A program made the position numbers and the translations under genes. Below the pieces are notes generated by a model. It searched no databases and was not told where the DNA came from. It saw only the letters and a list, made by a program, of their open reading frames with translations. This document shows, in pieces, positions 7,492 to 14,176 of a stretch of DNA of 24,719 bases (the first letter of the stretch is position 1; the number at the start of each line of letters is the position of its first letter). The stretch covers positions 1 through 24,719 of the forward strand of contig CAMPKJ010000048.1 in NCBI GenBank assembly GCA_946887105.1, given 5' to 3'. Source of the DNA: an uncultured Acidobacteriota bacterium (lineage in GTDB: Bacteria; Acidobacteriota; Thermoanaerobaculia; Gp7-AA8).

Positions 7492-9399
7492 GTGAAAAAA
7501 CAATTCCTCGTAGCGCTGTGCGTATTGGCATTCGCCGGCCGGATGTTCGCAACGACGTTCATCGTTCCCGACGACGCGGAACTGGTGCAGAAATCGGAGG
7601 CGATCGTCACGGGCGTGGTCGTGTCCGCGAAAGCCGTGGAAGTCGAAGATGAGGGATATGTCGAGACGCGGTACGAGATCGCGCTCGATCGCGTGCTGAA
7701 GGGACCGTTCCGGCCGCGCACGAGGATCACCATCGCGTCGCCGGGCGGCGCGAGCAATGGGCGTTACACGGTGGTCCATTCTTCGGCACATTTTCAGATC
7801 GGCGATGAAGTGCTGCTGTTCCTGACGCCGCATCGCGGAGGATGGACCACCACAGACATGACCCTCGGCAAGTTCCGGTTCGCGGTCACCAGCGGCGGCC
7901 ACGGCGTGGCGGTGCGCGATGCGGAAGACATCGTGGGATGGGATCGCAGGGGGAACGTGCATCGAGAGAAGATCCGCCGCGACGCCGAGTTTCTGCAGTT
8001 CATCGAGGAAACCGTGGCGGGAAGCACGCCGATGAGTCGGGATTATGAGGCGGATCCGAATGACGTGCTCGCGCCGCCGGCTTCCGCGCCGCCTGCGCGC
8101 CGTTTGCCGATCACCGAGCTCTTTCCTGCGCCGGCGCACACATACTCCGTGAGCCTTTACGGTTGCGATAGTGGCACGGTCACGCGTTATCCAGGCAGGT
8201 GGACGACCGCTGAAATGTCCGTGGGTGTGTCGTTCTTCAAGAACTCCGCGCAGAACGCGTCGGGACTCGGTGACGGAGGGGTGAGCATCATCCAGAATGC
8301 GCTCGGCGCGTGGACGAACGACTGCGGGTCCGCGGTGAACATTCCGTATGGCGGTACGTCGGCGAATCTGAGGAACGGGAACGACGGCGTCAATGTGATC
8401 GTGTTCAACGACCCGGGAAATCACATCGCGGGCTCGTGGACCGGCTCTGGTGTCGTGGCGACCTGCTTCTCGGCTGCAATGAATGCCGAGACGTTCGACG
8501 GAACTACATTCGTTAACTTCACGGACAGCGACGTCGTCTTCCAGAACGGTTACGCAGGTACCGAGGCGTCGATCGAAGAAGCCATGACGCATGAGATCGG
8601 CCATGGAATCGGCTTTCGGCACGCGGACAAGCACTACCTGACCTCGTGTTCCGCGCCGGCGGACTGCGATCCCCTCACGTGCAGCGCCGAAAGCGCGTGC
8701 GACTCGAACGTCGAGGACTGCGCGGCCGGCGCCGCGATCATGACCGCCTCGGTCAGTTCGGGGATCAATTACACCCTGCAGACCTGGGACATCGCCGCCG
8801 CGGACGCGCTGTATCCCGGCACCTGCATCGTGGTGACGGCGCCGACGAACGTCGTGGCCACCGCCACCTCGACGTCCAACGTGAACGTCACCTGGACGGC
8901 TGTCGACGGCGCGCTCTCGTACAACGTCTATCGTTCCGCGGACGGCGTGACGTACGTGCTGGCCGGTTCGGCGAGCACGCCCACCTTCAATGACGCGGGA
9001 CGCTCCGCGAATACGGCGTATCTCTACAAAGTGCGTGCGGTGAACGGCGGCGAGTCGACGGACAGCAACATCGATCTGGCCACGACGGTGATCTTCACGG
9101 ACGATCCGCTGGTCGCCGGGACGACCGCCATCAAGGCGGCGCACGTGAGTGAGCTGCGCACCGCGATCGATGCCGTGCGGGCGCTGGCCGCGCTCGGCGC
9201 CGGGTCGTACACCGATCCCATCATCACGGCGGGCTCGACCGCGGTGAAAGCGGTGCACGTGACCGAGCTGCGGACGGCCATCGATGCCGCGCGCTCCGCG
9301 CTGGCGCTGTCGGCGCTCAGCTACGCCGACCCGATCAGCGCGGGCACGACGGCGGTGAAGGCGTCGCATCTGACGGAATTGCGCAATGGTGTGAAATAG
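7492..9399 (+). CDS. Secreted metzincin protease with FN3 and C-terminal ELR-repeat domain
   Basis: The product has 635 residues. The start is GTG at 7492, chosen for the purine-rich GGGAGAGAG just upstream and the signal peptide MKKQFLVALCVLAFAGRMFA. Residues 21-130 form a beta-rich domain paralogous to that of the preceding protease (RVLKG motif again). The zinc site is HEIGHGIGFRH (His367, Glu368, His371, His377), followed by a five-cysteine insert and a Met-turn in AAIMTASVSSG. An FN3 domain covers about 450-534. The last 100 residues hold two and a half copies of a roughly 38-residue repeat with the core AxHxxELRxAxxAxR, ending exactly at ELRNGVK. The FN3 and tail are nearly identical to those of the next gene. 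It should be an exported endopeptidase, perhaps held at the cell surface by its tail. Confidence 0.9.
   Translation: MKKQFLVALCVLAFAGRMFATTFIVPDDAELVQKSEAIVTGVVVSAKAVEVEDEGYVETRYEIALDRVLKGPFRPRTRITIASPGGASNGRYTVVHSSAHFQIGDEVLLFLTPHRGGWTTTDMTLGKFRFAVTSGGHGVAVRDAEDIVGWDRRGNVHREKIRRDAEFLQFIEETVAGSTPMSRDYEADPNDVLAPPASAPPARRLPITELFPAPAHTYSVSLYGCDSGTVTRYPGRWTTAEMSVGVSFFKNSAQNASGLGDGGVSIIQNALGAWTNDCGSAVNIPYGGTSANLRNGNDGVNVIVFNDPGNHIAGSWTGSGVVATCFSAAMNAETFDGTTFVNFTDSDVVFQNGYAGTEASIEEAMTHEIGHGIGFRHADKHYLTSCSAPADCDPLTCSAESACDSNVEDCAAGAAIMTASVSSGINYTLQTWDIAAADALYPGTCIVVTAPTNVVATATSTSNVNVTWTAVDGALSYNVYRSADGVTYVLAGSASTPTFNDAGRSANTAYLYKVRAVNGGESTDSNIDLATTVIFTDDPLVAGTTAIKAAHVSELRTAIDAVRALAALGAGSYTDPIITAGSTAVKAVHVTELRTAIDAARSALALSALSYADPISAGTTAVKASHLTELRNGVK
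8836..9399 (+). repeat. FN3 plus ELR-repeat cassette, copy 1
   Basis: This 3' segment of the second metalloprotease gene is duplicated at the DNA level at 11227-11792. Similarity is highest at 8998-9113 (matching 11391-11506), with an identical run of 20 bases at 8998-9017 and 11391-11410. The catalytic parts upstream are not alignable by eye, so only the tail is shared. Confidence 0.8.
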
Positions 9400-9420
9400 C
9401 GGGCTCACCGTGAGCCCGCT
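9398..9420 (+). terminator. 10-bp hairpin across the stop codon (terminator or operator)
   Basis: AGCGGGCTCA at 9398-9407 pairs perfectly with TGAGCCCGCT at 9411-9420 around the loop CCG. It begins within the TAG stop. No T-run follows, so classical intrinsic termination is doubtful. The right arm is part of the operator at 9409-9424, and the dyads may belong together. Confidence 0.45.
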
Positions 9421-9424
9421 CACG
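9409..9424. promoter_or_regulatory. CRP/FNR-type operator upstream of the third metalloprotease
   Basis: The sequence is C-GTGA-GCCCGC-TCAC-G. A candidate -10 box TACCTT at 9446-9451 starts 29.5 bases from the operator centre, the spacing of a class II CRP-activated promoter (operator centred near -41.5). This supports an activating role. Confidence 0.6.
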
Positions 9425-9491
9425 GGCGTGGCGAATCTGTGTGGGTACCTTGTTGGGCAACGTTGTCTAACGTCCAACCAAGGGAGCCCCA

Positions 9492-11792
9492 TTGAAACGT
9501 CTCTTCCTCCGCGTGGTCGTGGCGGGATTCTTCGCAGCGTCGTTCACCGCCTTTTCGTTCGCCGGTCCGGCGAAGGAGCTCGATCGCAATCTCGGCCGCG
9601 TGCTTGCGGCGATGCAGAGCGACGGCAAGGCCACGCTCCGCGATGTCCCGCTCGGGCGTGAGTCGCTCGACGTCCTCGAGATCGAGCCGATGCAGGTCTG
9701 GGCGAAGGACGCGAAGATCCTCGCGTACGGTCCGACCGGTGAGGCGACCCGGATCGCTCCGCCGGATGTGAAGTACTTCAAGGGGCGGGTGAAGGGCGAA
9801 GACGAGTCCGCGGTGTTCTTTTCGCGCTCGGCGAACGGCACGGTGCGAGGCCTGGTTTTGATCGGCGATCGGCATTGGGTCATCGGCACGGGCGTGCGCG
9901 CGGGCGTTCGTCCCGTCGCGGACGTGCGGCGCGAGTACGAGCTTCCGGCCGATCCGGCCGCACCACTGCTGATCAGCGAAATCGACGAGATCGATGACGC
10001 GCTCGATCCGGCCAGCTCGTGGAAATGCGAAGTGGGCACGCACGCCCCAGACACTCCGGTCGTGGATCATTCGAATCTGCGTGCCGAGGCGATGGGAAAG
10101 CTGCCGGCCACCGAGGCGGGAAACGTTTCGGGTGCGACGTACCAGTTACGGCTCGCGATCGAGACGGATGACGAGTTGTGCGCGGCGTTCGGCAACAACA
10201 CCACCAGCATCAATACGTACATCGGCGATCTGATCGCCAAAGCATCGATCGTGTATCAGCGCGATGTGAACACGACGCTCACCCTCGGGCAGGTGAACCT
10301 GCGCACCGGCGGGCCGGGCACCGATCCATGGACCACCACCACCGCTTCGACGACCGGCGTCGCGCTGGCGGAGTTTGGGGCGTACTGGCACAACAACTAT
10401 CCGCAGGCGTCGTTCCCGCGCTCGTCGGCGGTATTTCTGAGCGGCAAGGCGTTCTTCGGCGGCGTCGCCTGGTTGGACGTGCTGTGTGACAGCGATTTTT
10501 ATTGCGGCGACAACGGCGCGAGTTGCGGCAGCGCGACGTATGCGGGCAGCTACGCCGGCGGCTATGCGTTCAATGGCTCGCTCAGCACGGTCACGACGAC
10601 CGTTCCCGACCCGACGCTCACCGTCAACGGCGTGCAGTACGGACTGCCCACCGGCTCGAGCTTCTGGATTCTGCTCGAGGTCATGCACGAGCTCGGGCAT
10701 AACGTGGCCAGTCCGCATTCCAGTTGCGTCGCGCTGACCGAGCCCGAGAAGGCGACCTACGGCGTGACGCGCGACTTCGTCGACATCTGCCTTAGCGGCG
10801 GAACCGGCTGCTACAGCGGTTCGACGTCGGCCCCTGCCGAAAAGGGGACGATCATGAGCTACTGCCACAACATCATCTCAGGCGGATTCCGGCAGAGCCG
10901 TTATCTCTTCGGCAAGGCGGGCGAGGCGAGCGAGAAGATGCTCCCGATCTTCAGGACCGGTCTCGAGGGCTGCACGCCCAATCCGGCCATCACCGTGCAG
11001 ACGCAGCCGGTCTCATGCGCCGCCGGGCGTACCGCATCGGTGGCGTCATGCTCGGGATGCACGTATGCGTGGCAGATCGAAGGCGGCACGATCACGGGCT
11101 CGACCACGACCTCCGCGATCACGTACACGCCAACGGAAGCGAACGTGACGCTCACGGTGACGGTCGTCGCCGCGCGCGGGTGCGGCATCACCGCCTCGCG
11201 AACGGTGACGTCATCCTGCGCGGGCGTGCTGTCGCCGGCGAACGTCGTCGCCACCGCGACCAGCACCTCCAACGTGAACATCTCCTGGACCGCCTCCGCG
11301 GGCGCGACGTCGTACAACGTTTATCGGTCCACCGATGGAGACATGTACGGATTGGCCGGCTCGACCGCCGCGCTGACGTTCAACGATGGCGGACGCTCCG
11401 CGAATACGGCCTATCTCTACAAGGTGCGCGCCGTGAACGGCGGCGAATCGGTCGACAGCAACATCGATCTCGCGACGACGGTGATCTTCACCGACGATCC
11501 GCTGGTGCCGGGAACGACGGTCGTGCAGGCCGCGCACATCACGCAACTGCGCACCGCGGTCAACGCGGTCCGTACGCTGGCATCCCTCGGCGCGGGCACC
11601 TATACGGACGCGACCCTGGCGGCGGGGGTGACGCCGTTGAAGGCGGCGCACGTGAACGACCTGCGCACGGCCATCAATGCCGCGCGATCGGCGCTGTCGC
11701 TCACCGCGCTCAGCTATGGCGAGAGCATCACGGCGTCGGTGACGCCGGTGAACGCCTCGCATCTGACCGAGCTCCGCAATGGCGTGAAGTAG
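9492..11792 (+). CDS. Secreted M12-like (reprolysin-type) zinc protease with PKD/Ig, FN3 and ELR-repeat tail
   Basis: The product has 766 residues. The start is TTG at 9492, supported by AAGGGAG at 9480-9486 and the signal peptide MKRLFLRVVVAGFFAASFTAFSFA. Residues 25-150 look like a propeptide region. The catalytic domain (about 210-490) has HELGHNVASPH (His399, Glu400, His403, His409) and a Met-turn GTIMSYCH (Met455), the reprolysin pattern. Residue 406 is Ala where metzincins normally have Gly. A PKD/Ig-like domain (about 497-578), an FN3 domain (580-664) and an ELR-repeat tail (666-766, ending ELRNGVK) follow. The tail is almost the same as in the previous gene, although the catalytic domains belong to different metzincin families. 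A GTGA-N6-TCAC site and a -10-like box precede it. It is probably an exported endopeptidase with a multi-domain surface stalk. Confidence 0.9.
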   Translation: MKRLFLRVVVAGFFAASFTAFSFAGPAKELDRNLGRVLAAMQSDGKATLRDVPLGRESLDVLEIEPMQVWAKDAKILAYGPTGEATRIAPPDVKYFKGRVKGEDESAVFFSRSANGTVRGLVLIGDRHWVIGTGVRAGVRPVADVRREYELPADPAAPLLISEIDEIDDALDPASSWKCEVGTHAPDTPVVDHSNLRAEAMGKLPATEAGNVSGATYQLRLAIETDDELCAAFGNNTTSINTYIGDLIAKASIVYQRDVNTTLTLGQVNLRTGGPGTDPWTTTTASTTGVALAEFGAYWHNNYPQASFPRSSAVFLSGKAFFGGVAWLDVLCDSDFYCGDNGASCGSATYAGSYAGGYAFNGSLSTVTTTVPDPTLTVNGVQYGLPTGSSFWILLEVMHELGHNVASPHSSCVALTEPEKATYGVTRDFVDICLSGGTGCYSGSTSAPAEKGTIMSYCHNIISGGFRQSRYLFGKAGEASEKMLPIFRTGLEGCTPNPAITVQTQPVSCAAGRTASVASCSGCTYAWQIEGGTITGSTTTSAITYTPTEANVTLTVTVVAARGCGITASRTVTSSCAGVLSPANVVATATSTSNVNISWTASAGATSYNVYRSTDGDMYGLAGSTAALTFNDGGRSANTAYLYKVRAVNGGESVDSNIDLATTVIFTDDPLVPGTTVVQAAHITQLRTAVNAVRTLASLGAGTYTDATLAAGVTPLKAAHVNDLRTAINAARSALSLTALSYGESITASVTPVNASHLTELRNGVK
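11227..11792 (+). repeat. FN3 plus ELR-repeat cassette, copy 2
   Basis: This is the second copy of the 3' cassette described at 8836-9399. Both copies end with ELRNGVK directly before the stop codon. Synonymous differences are few in the central part, which suggests a recent duplication or gene conversion. Confidence 0.8.
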
Positions 11793-11813
11793 GGCGTGAA
11801 GTAGGGCGTGAAG
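11781..11813 (+). repeat. 12-base tandem repeat containing the stop codon
   Basis: GGCGTGAAGTAG occurs at 11781-11792 and 11793-11804, followed by the partial copy GGCGTGAAG at 11805-11813. Each full copy encodes Gly-Val-Lys-stop in frame with the protease gene, so the last codons and the stop are duplicated. Confidence 0.9.
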
Positions 11814-11846
11814 CCGCGCGACTGAAACCATCGCGCTCCTCCGGCA

Positions 11847-11870
11847 TCGAATATTCGAACCGGCTCGAAT
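11847..11870. promoter_or_regulatory. Overlapping dyads, probable operator of the Msr gene
   Basis: TCGAATATTCGA (11847-11858) is a perfect 12-base palindrome. It overlaps a second perfect dyad, ATTCGA-N6-TCGAAT (11853-11870). Three copies of the hexamer TCGAAT thus alternate in orientation, 36-59 bases before the Msr start codon. No known regulator is assigned. Confidence 0.5.
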
Positions 11871-11905
11871 CGTTTGAGTCGTTCGGATAATCGAGGAGGA
11901 ACGCG

Positions 11906-12982
11906 GTGGTTCGATCCAAGTTGCAGTATCTCCCTGCAGTACTCGTTTTCCTGTTTGGCTGCGCGCAGTCGCAGTCCGCCCCGCCTCCCTCAATGATGAG
12001 CTCCGCGAGCGAATCCAAAGGAGGATCGATGTCGCAGCAGTACACCAAACCGGCCGATGAAGAGCTCCGCAAAAAGCTGACGCCGCTGCAGTACGACGTC
12101 ACGCAGAAAGACGCGACGGAGCCGCCGTTCCGCAACGAATACTGGGACAACCATGAGCCCGGCATCTACGTCGACGTGGTGAGCGGCGAGCCTCTGTTCT
12201 CGTCTCTCGACAAGTTCGAGTCCGGCACCGGCTGGCCGAGCTTCACCAAGCCGCTCGATCCGGAGAACGTGAAGACGAAGACCGATCGCAAGTTCTTCAT
12301 GGTCCGCAACGAAGTCCGTTCCGCGCACGGCGACTCGCACCTCGGGCACGTGTTCGATGACGGTCCGGCGCCGACCGGCCTGCGCTATTGCATGAACTCC
12401 GCGTCGATGCGCTTCGTGCCGCTGGCGCGTCTCGAGGCCGAGGGCTACGGGCAATACAAGAAACTGTTCGAGAAAGCGCCGGCGCCGGACGCATCGACGC
12501 TGAAGACCGCCACGCTCGCGGGCGGCTGCTTCTGGGGCGTCGAGGAGTTGATCCGCAAGATGCCCGGCGTGGTGGACACGGAAGTCGGCTATACGGGCGG
12601 CAAAGTCGCGAACGCGACGTACGAGAATCACGAAGGGCATGCCGAGGCCATCAAGATCACGTACGACCCGGCGCAGATCTCGTACGAGAAGATCCTGGAG
12701 TTCTTCTTCACCATCCACGATCCGACCACGCTGAACCGGCAGGGCAATGACGTCGGAACGTCGTACCGCTCCGCCATCTTCGTGCACGACGACGAGCAGC
12801 GCCAGATCGCCGAGCGCGTGAAGGCGAAGGTCGACCAGTCGGGCGCGTGGAAGCGTCCGGTGGTGACGGAGATCGTTCCGGCGAAGGAGTTCTGGACCGC
12901 CGAGGCGTATCACCAGGACTACCTGCAGAAAAACCCGAACGGCTACACGTGCCACTACGTGCGGCCGATCAAGTTCGAGTAA
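11906..12982 (+). CDS. msrBA: Methionine sulfoxide reductase MsrB-MsrA fusion, lipoprotein form
   Basis: This 358-residue fusion reduces both R- and S-methionine sulfoxide in proteins. The GTG at 11906 follows an excellent GAGGAGGA (11893-11900) and begins a lipoprotein signal (FLFGC, lipidated Cys19). MsrB comes first (about 55-185), with GTGWPSF (107-113), [11 protein letters not shown] (144-154) and catalytic Cys162 in RYCMNSAS; the usual zinc CxxC pairs are absent (zinc-free MsrB type). MsrA follows (about 200-358), with catalytic Cys208 in GGCFWG. The order B-A is the reverse of the common MsrAB fusion. A second start with its own strong ribosome site lies at 12029. The role is likely repair of oxidised proteins in the periplasm, perhaps including the secreted proteases nearby. 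The gene abuts the cyclase gene tail to tail with no gap. Confidence 0.95.
   Translation: MVRSKLQYLPAVLVFLFGCAQSQSAPPPSMMSSASESKGGSMSQQYTKPADEELRKKLTPLQYDVTQKDATEPPFRNEYWDNHEPGIYVDVVSGEPLFSSLDKFESGTGWPSFTKPLDPENVKTKTDRKFFMVRNEVRSAHGDSHLGHVFDDGPAPTGLRYCMNSASMRFVPLARLEAEGYGQYKKLFEKAPAPDASTLKTATLAGGCFWGVEELIRKMPGVVDTEVGYTGGKVANATYENHEGHAEAIKITYDPAQISYEKILEFFFTIHDPTTLNRQGNDVGTSYRSAIFVHDDEQRQIAERVKAKVDQSGAWKRPVVTEIVPAKEFWTAEAYHQDYLQKNPNGYTCHYVRPIKFE
12017..12031 (+). promoter_or_regulatory. Internal ribosome binding site and ATG within the Msr gene
   Basis: AAAGGAGG at 12017-12024 is followed after 4 bases by an in-frame ATG at 12029 (Met42 of the long form). Initiation here would give [10 protein letters not shown]..., removing the lipoprotein signal and leaving both Msr domains complete in the cytoplasm. 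Confidence 0.55.
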
Positions 12983-13777
12983 TTACCTCGCCGGCACCAC
13001 GCCGACGATCCGCACCGGCCCTCCCGACCCGCCGGCAATCTTCATCGGCAGCGCGATGATGAAGGCGCCGCGGGCCGGGAGGCGTTCGAGATTGGCGACG
13101 TTCTCCAGGCCGGGAACATCCGCGCCGTTGGCGATGCGGTGCACGATGAAGTCCTTCGATTGCCCGTAGTCGATGCTGGCCGTGTCGACTCCGATCGCGG
13201 CGACGCGGCGCTCTTCGACCAGCAATCGCGCCGCGTCTTCGCCATACGACGGGAAGTGCAGGTTGTCGGTCTTCCCCGGCGTGTCGTCGCCGAAGTAGCT
13301 CTTGCGATCCGGCCACCGGTTTCCCCAGCCCGTGCGCAGCAAGACGATCGTGCCGGGCCGAATCGCGCCGTGTCGTGATTCCCACGCGCGAACGTCGTCC
13401 GCGGTGAGGAGGTAGTCCGCGTTCGCGGCGGCGCGATCGGCGACGTCGATCACCACCGCCGGCGCCATCAGGCGTTCCAGCGGGATGCGATCGACGGTGG
13501 TCTTTCCTTCCGCGAAGTGGATCGGAGCGTCGAGATGCGTGCCGCCATGCTCCGGCGTGCAGATCGCGTACGACGAATAGAACCAGCCGCCGGGAGTCGG
13601 TCCGTACGCGAGCTTCTTCAGCTCGAATGCGGACGGCGATGTCGGCCAGTACAGCGTCTTCTCGTCATATGGCCAGGTGAGATCGATCAGCTCGGCGTGC
13701 GTGAGATCGAGCGGCGGATGGGTGGTCGTGCAGGCGAAGAGAACCAGGCACGCGAGAAGGATCAGCGCTTGTCGCAT
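12983..13777 (-). CDS. Cyclase-family (kynurenine formamidase-like) metal hydrolase, lipoprotein
   Basis: This 264-residue member of the cyclase family (PF04199) hydrolyses amides or esters in characterised relatives such as bacterial KynB. The motif HGGTHLDAPIHF (His77, His81, Asp83, His87) is the family's metal-binding signature. The ATG at 13777 starts a lipoprotein signal with LFAC (Cys16); a longer TTG start at 13795 would displace it. A lipid-anchored location is unusual for a tryptophan-degradation enzyme and no other kynurenine gene is nearby, so its substrate is probably something else. It is divergent from the small membrane protein gene, with 27 bases between them. Its stop directly touches the Msr stop, forming TAATTA. 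Confidence 0.88.
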   Translation of the reverse strand: MRQALILLACLVLFACTTTHPPLDLTHAELIDLTWPYDEKTLYWPTSPSAFELKKLAYGPTPGGWFYSSYAICTPEHGGTHLDAPIHFAEGKTTVDRIPLERLMAPAVVIDVADRAAANADYLLTADDVRAWESRHGAIRPGTIVLLRTGWGNRWPDRKSYFGDDTPGKTDNLHFPSYGEDAARLLVEERRVAAIGVDTASIDYGQSKDFIVHRIANGADVPGLENVANLERLPARGAFIIALPMKIAGGSGGPVRIVGVVPAR

Positions 13778-13790
13778 GCGGGGATTCTCG

Positions 13791-13796
13791 TACAAT
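13791..13796 (+). promoter_or_regulatory. -10 box of the small membrane protein gene (leaderless type)
   Basis: TACAAT at 13791-13796 is 8 bases before the ATG at 13805. The whole divergent gap is 27 bases and holds no Shine-Dalgarno sequence. Confidence 0.5.
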
Positions 13797-13804
13797 TTTC
13801 GCTC

Positions 13805-14176
13805 ATGAATCAGCAGAAGATCATCTGGGGTGCGCTCTTCTTCAGTACGTTCATTTATGTGGGCATCGCGTACTCGCTCGCGCCGGACCCGGAGCTGACG
13901 TTCAGCGAGTCGGTGGGGCAGAGCATGGCGCTGGCCGCGTACGGCGTGGCCTTCGCGGCGTTCATCATGGCCATGGTGATCCCGAGCCTGCTCGTCAGCA
14001 CGCCGCAGCGGGTGAGGATGATCGTGGCGATGGCGATGTTCGAGTCGTGCGCGATCGCCGGACTGGTCGCCGCGATGCTGCTGAAGGATTGGCGTCTGAT
14101 CGTGCCGGCGTGGATCGCGTCGCTGGTCGGCTTCATGCGCGAGTTCCCGCGCGACGAAGTCAGGGCGCCGGCGTAA
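13805..14176 (+). CDS. Small four-helix inner-membrane protein of unknown function
   Basis: The product has 123 residues with about four hydrophobic segments (roughly 6-25, 40-62, 70-92 and 95-110) and short charged loops. The ATG at 13805 sits 8 bases after a TACAAT box; the in-frame extension upstream lies antisense to the cyclase gene and is rejected. Glycine- and alanine-rich helices with an acidic loop (PDPELTFSES) give a faint resemblance to small channel-like proteins, but I recognise no family and assign no function. Its 3' end overlaps the end of the convergent RlmA-type gene by 17 bases, so transcription of one runs into the other. Confidence 0.75.
   Translation: MNQQKIIWGALFFSTFIYVGIAYSLAPDPELTFSESVGQSMALAAYGVAFAAFIMAMVIPSLLVSTPQRVRMIVAMAMFESCAIAGLVAAMLLKDWRLIVPAWIASLVGFMREFPRDEVRAPA

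Noticed and set aside
9452..9478. Imperfect 5+4 bp hairpin before the ribosome site of the third protease
   Set aside because: Short and bulged, and the predicted transcription start falls within it; too weak to call.
7447..9492. 681-residue open frame on the minus strand
   Set aside because: Antisense to the second metalloprotease, with shadow composition.
11886..11891. GATAAT as a -10 box for the Msr gene
   Set aside because: Transcription would start at or inside the strong ribosome site at 11893-11900, leaving it unusable.
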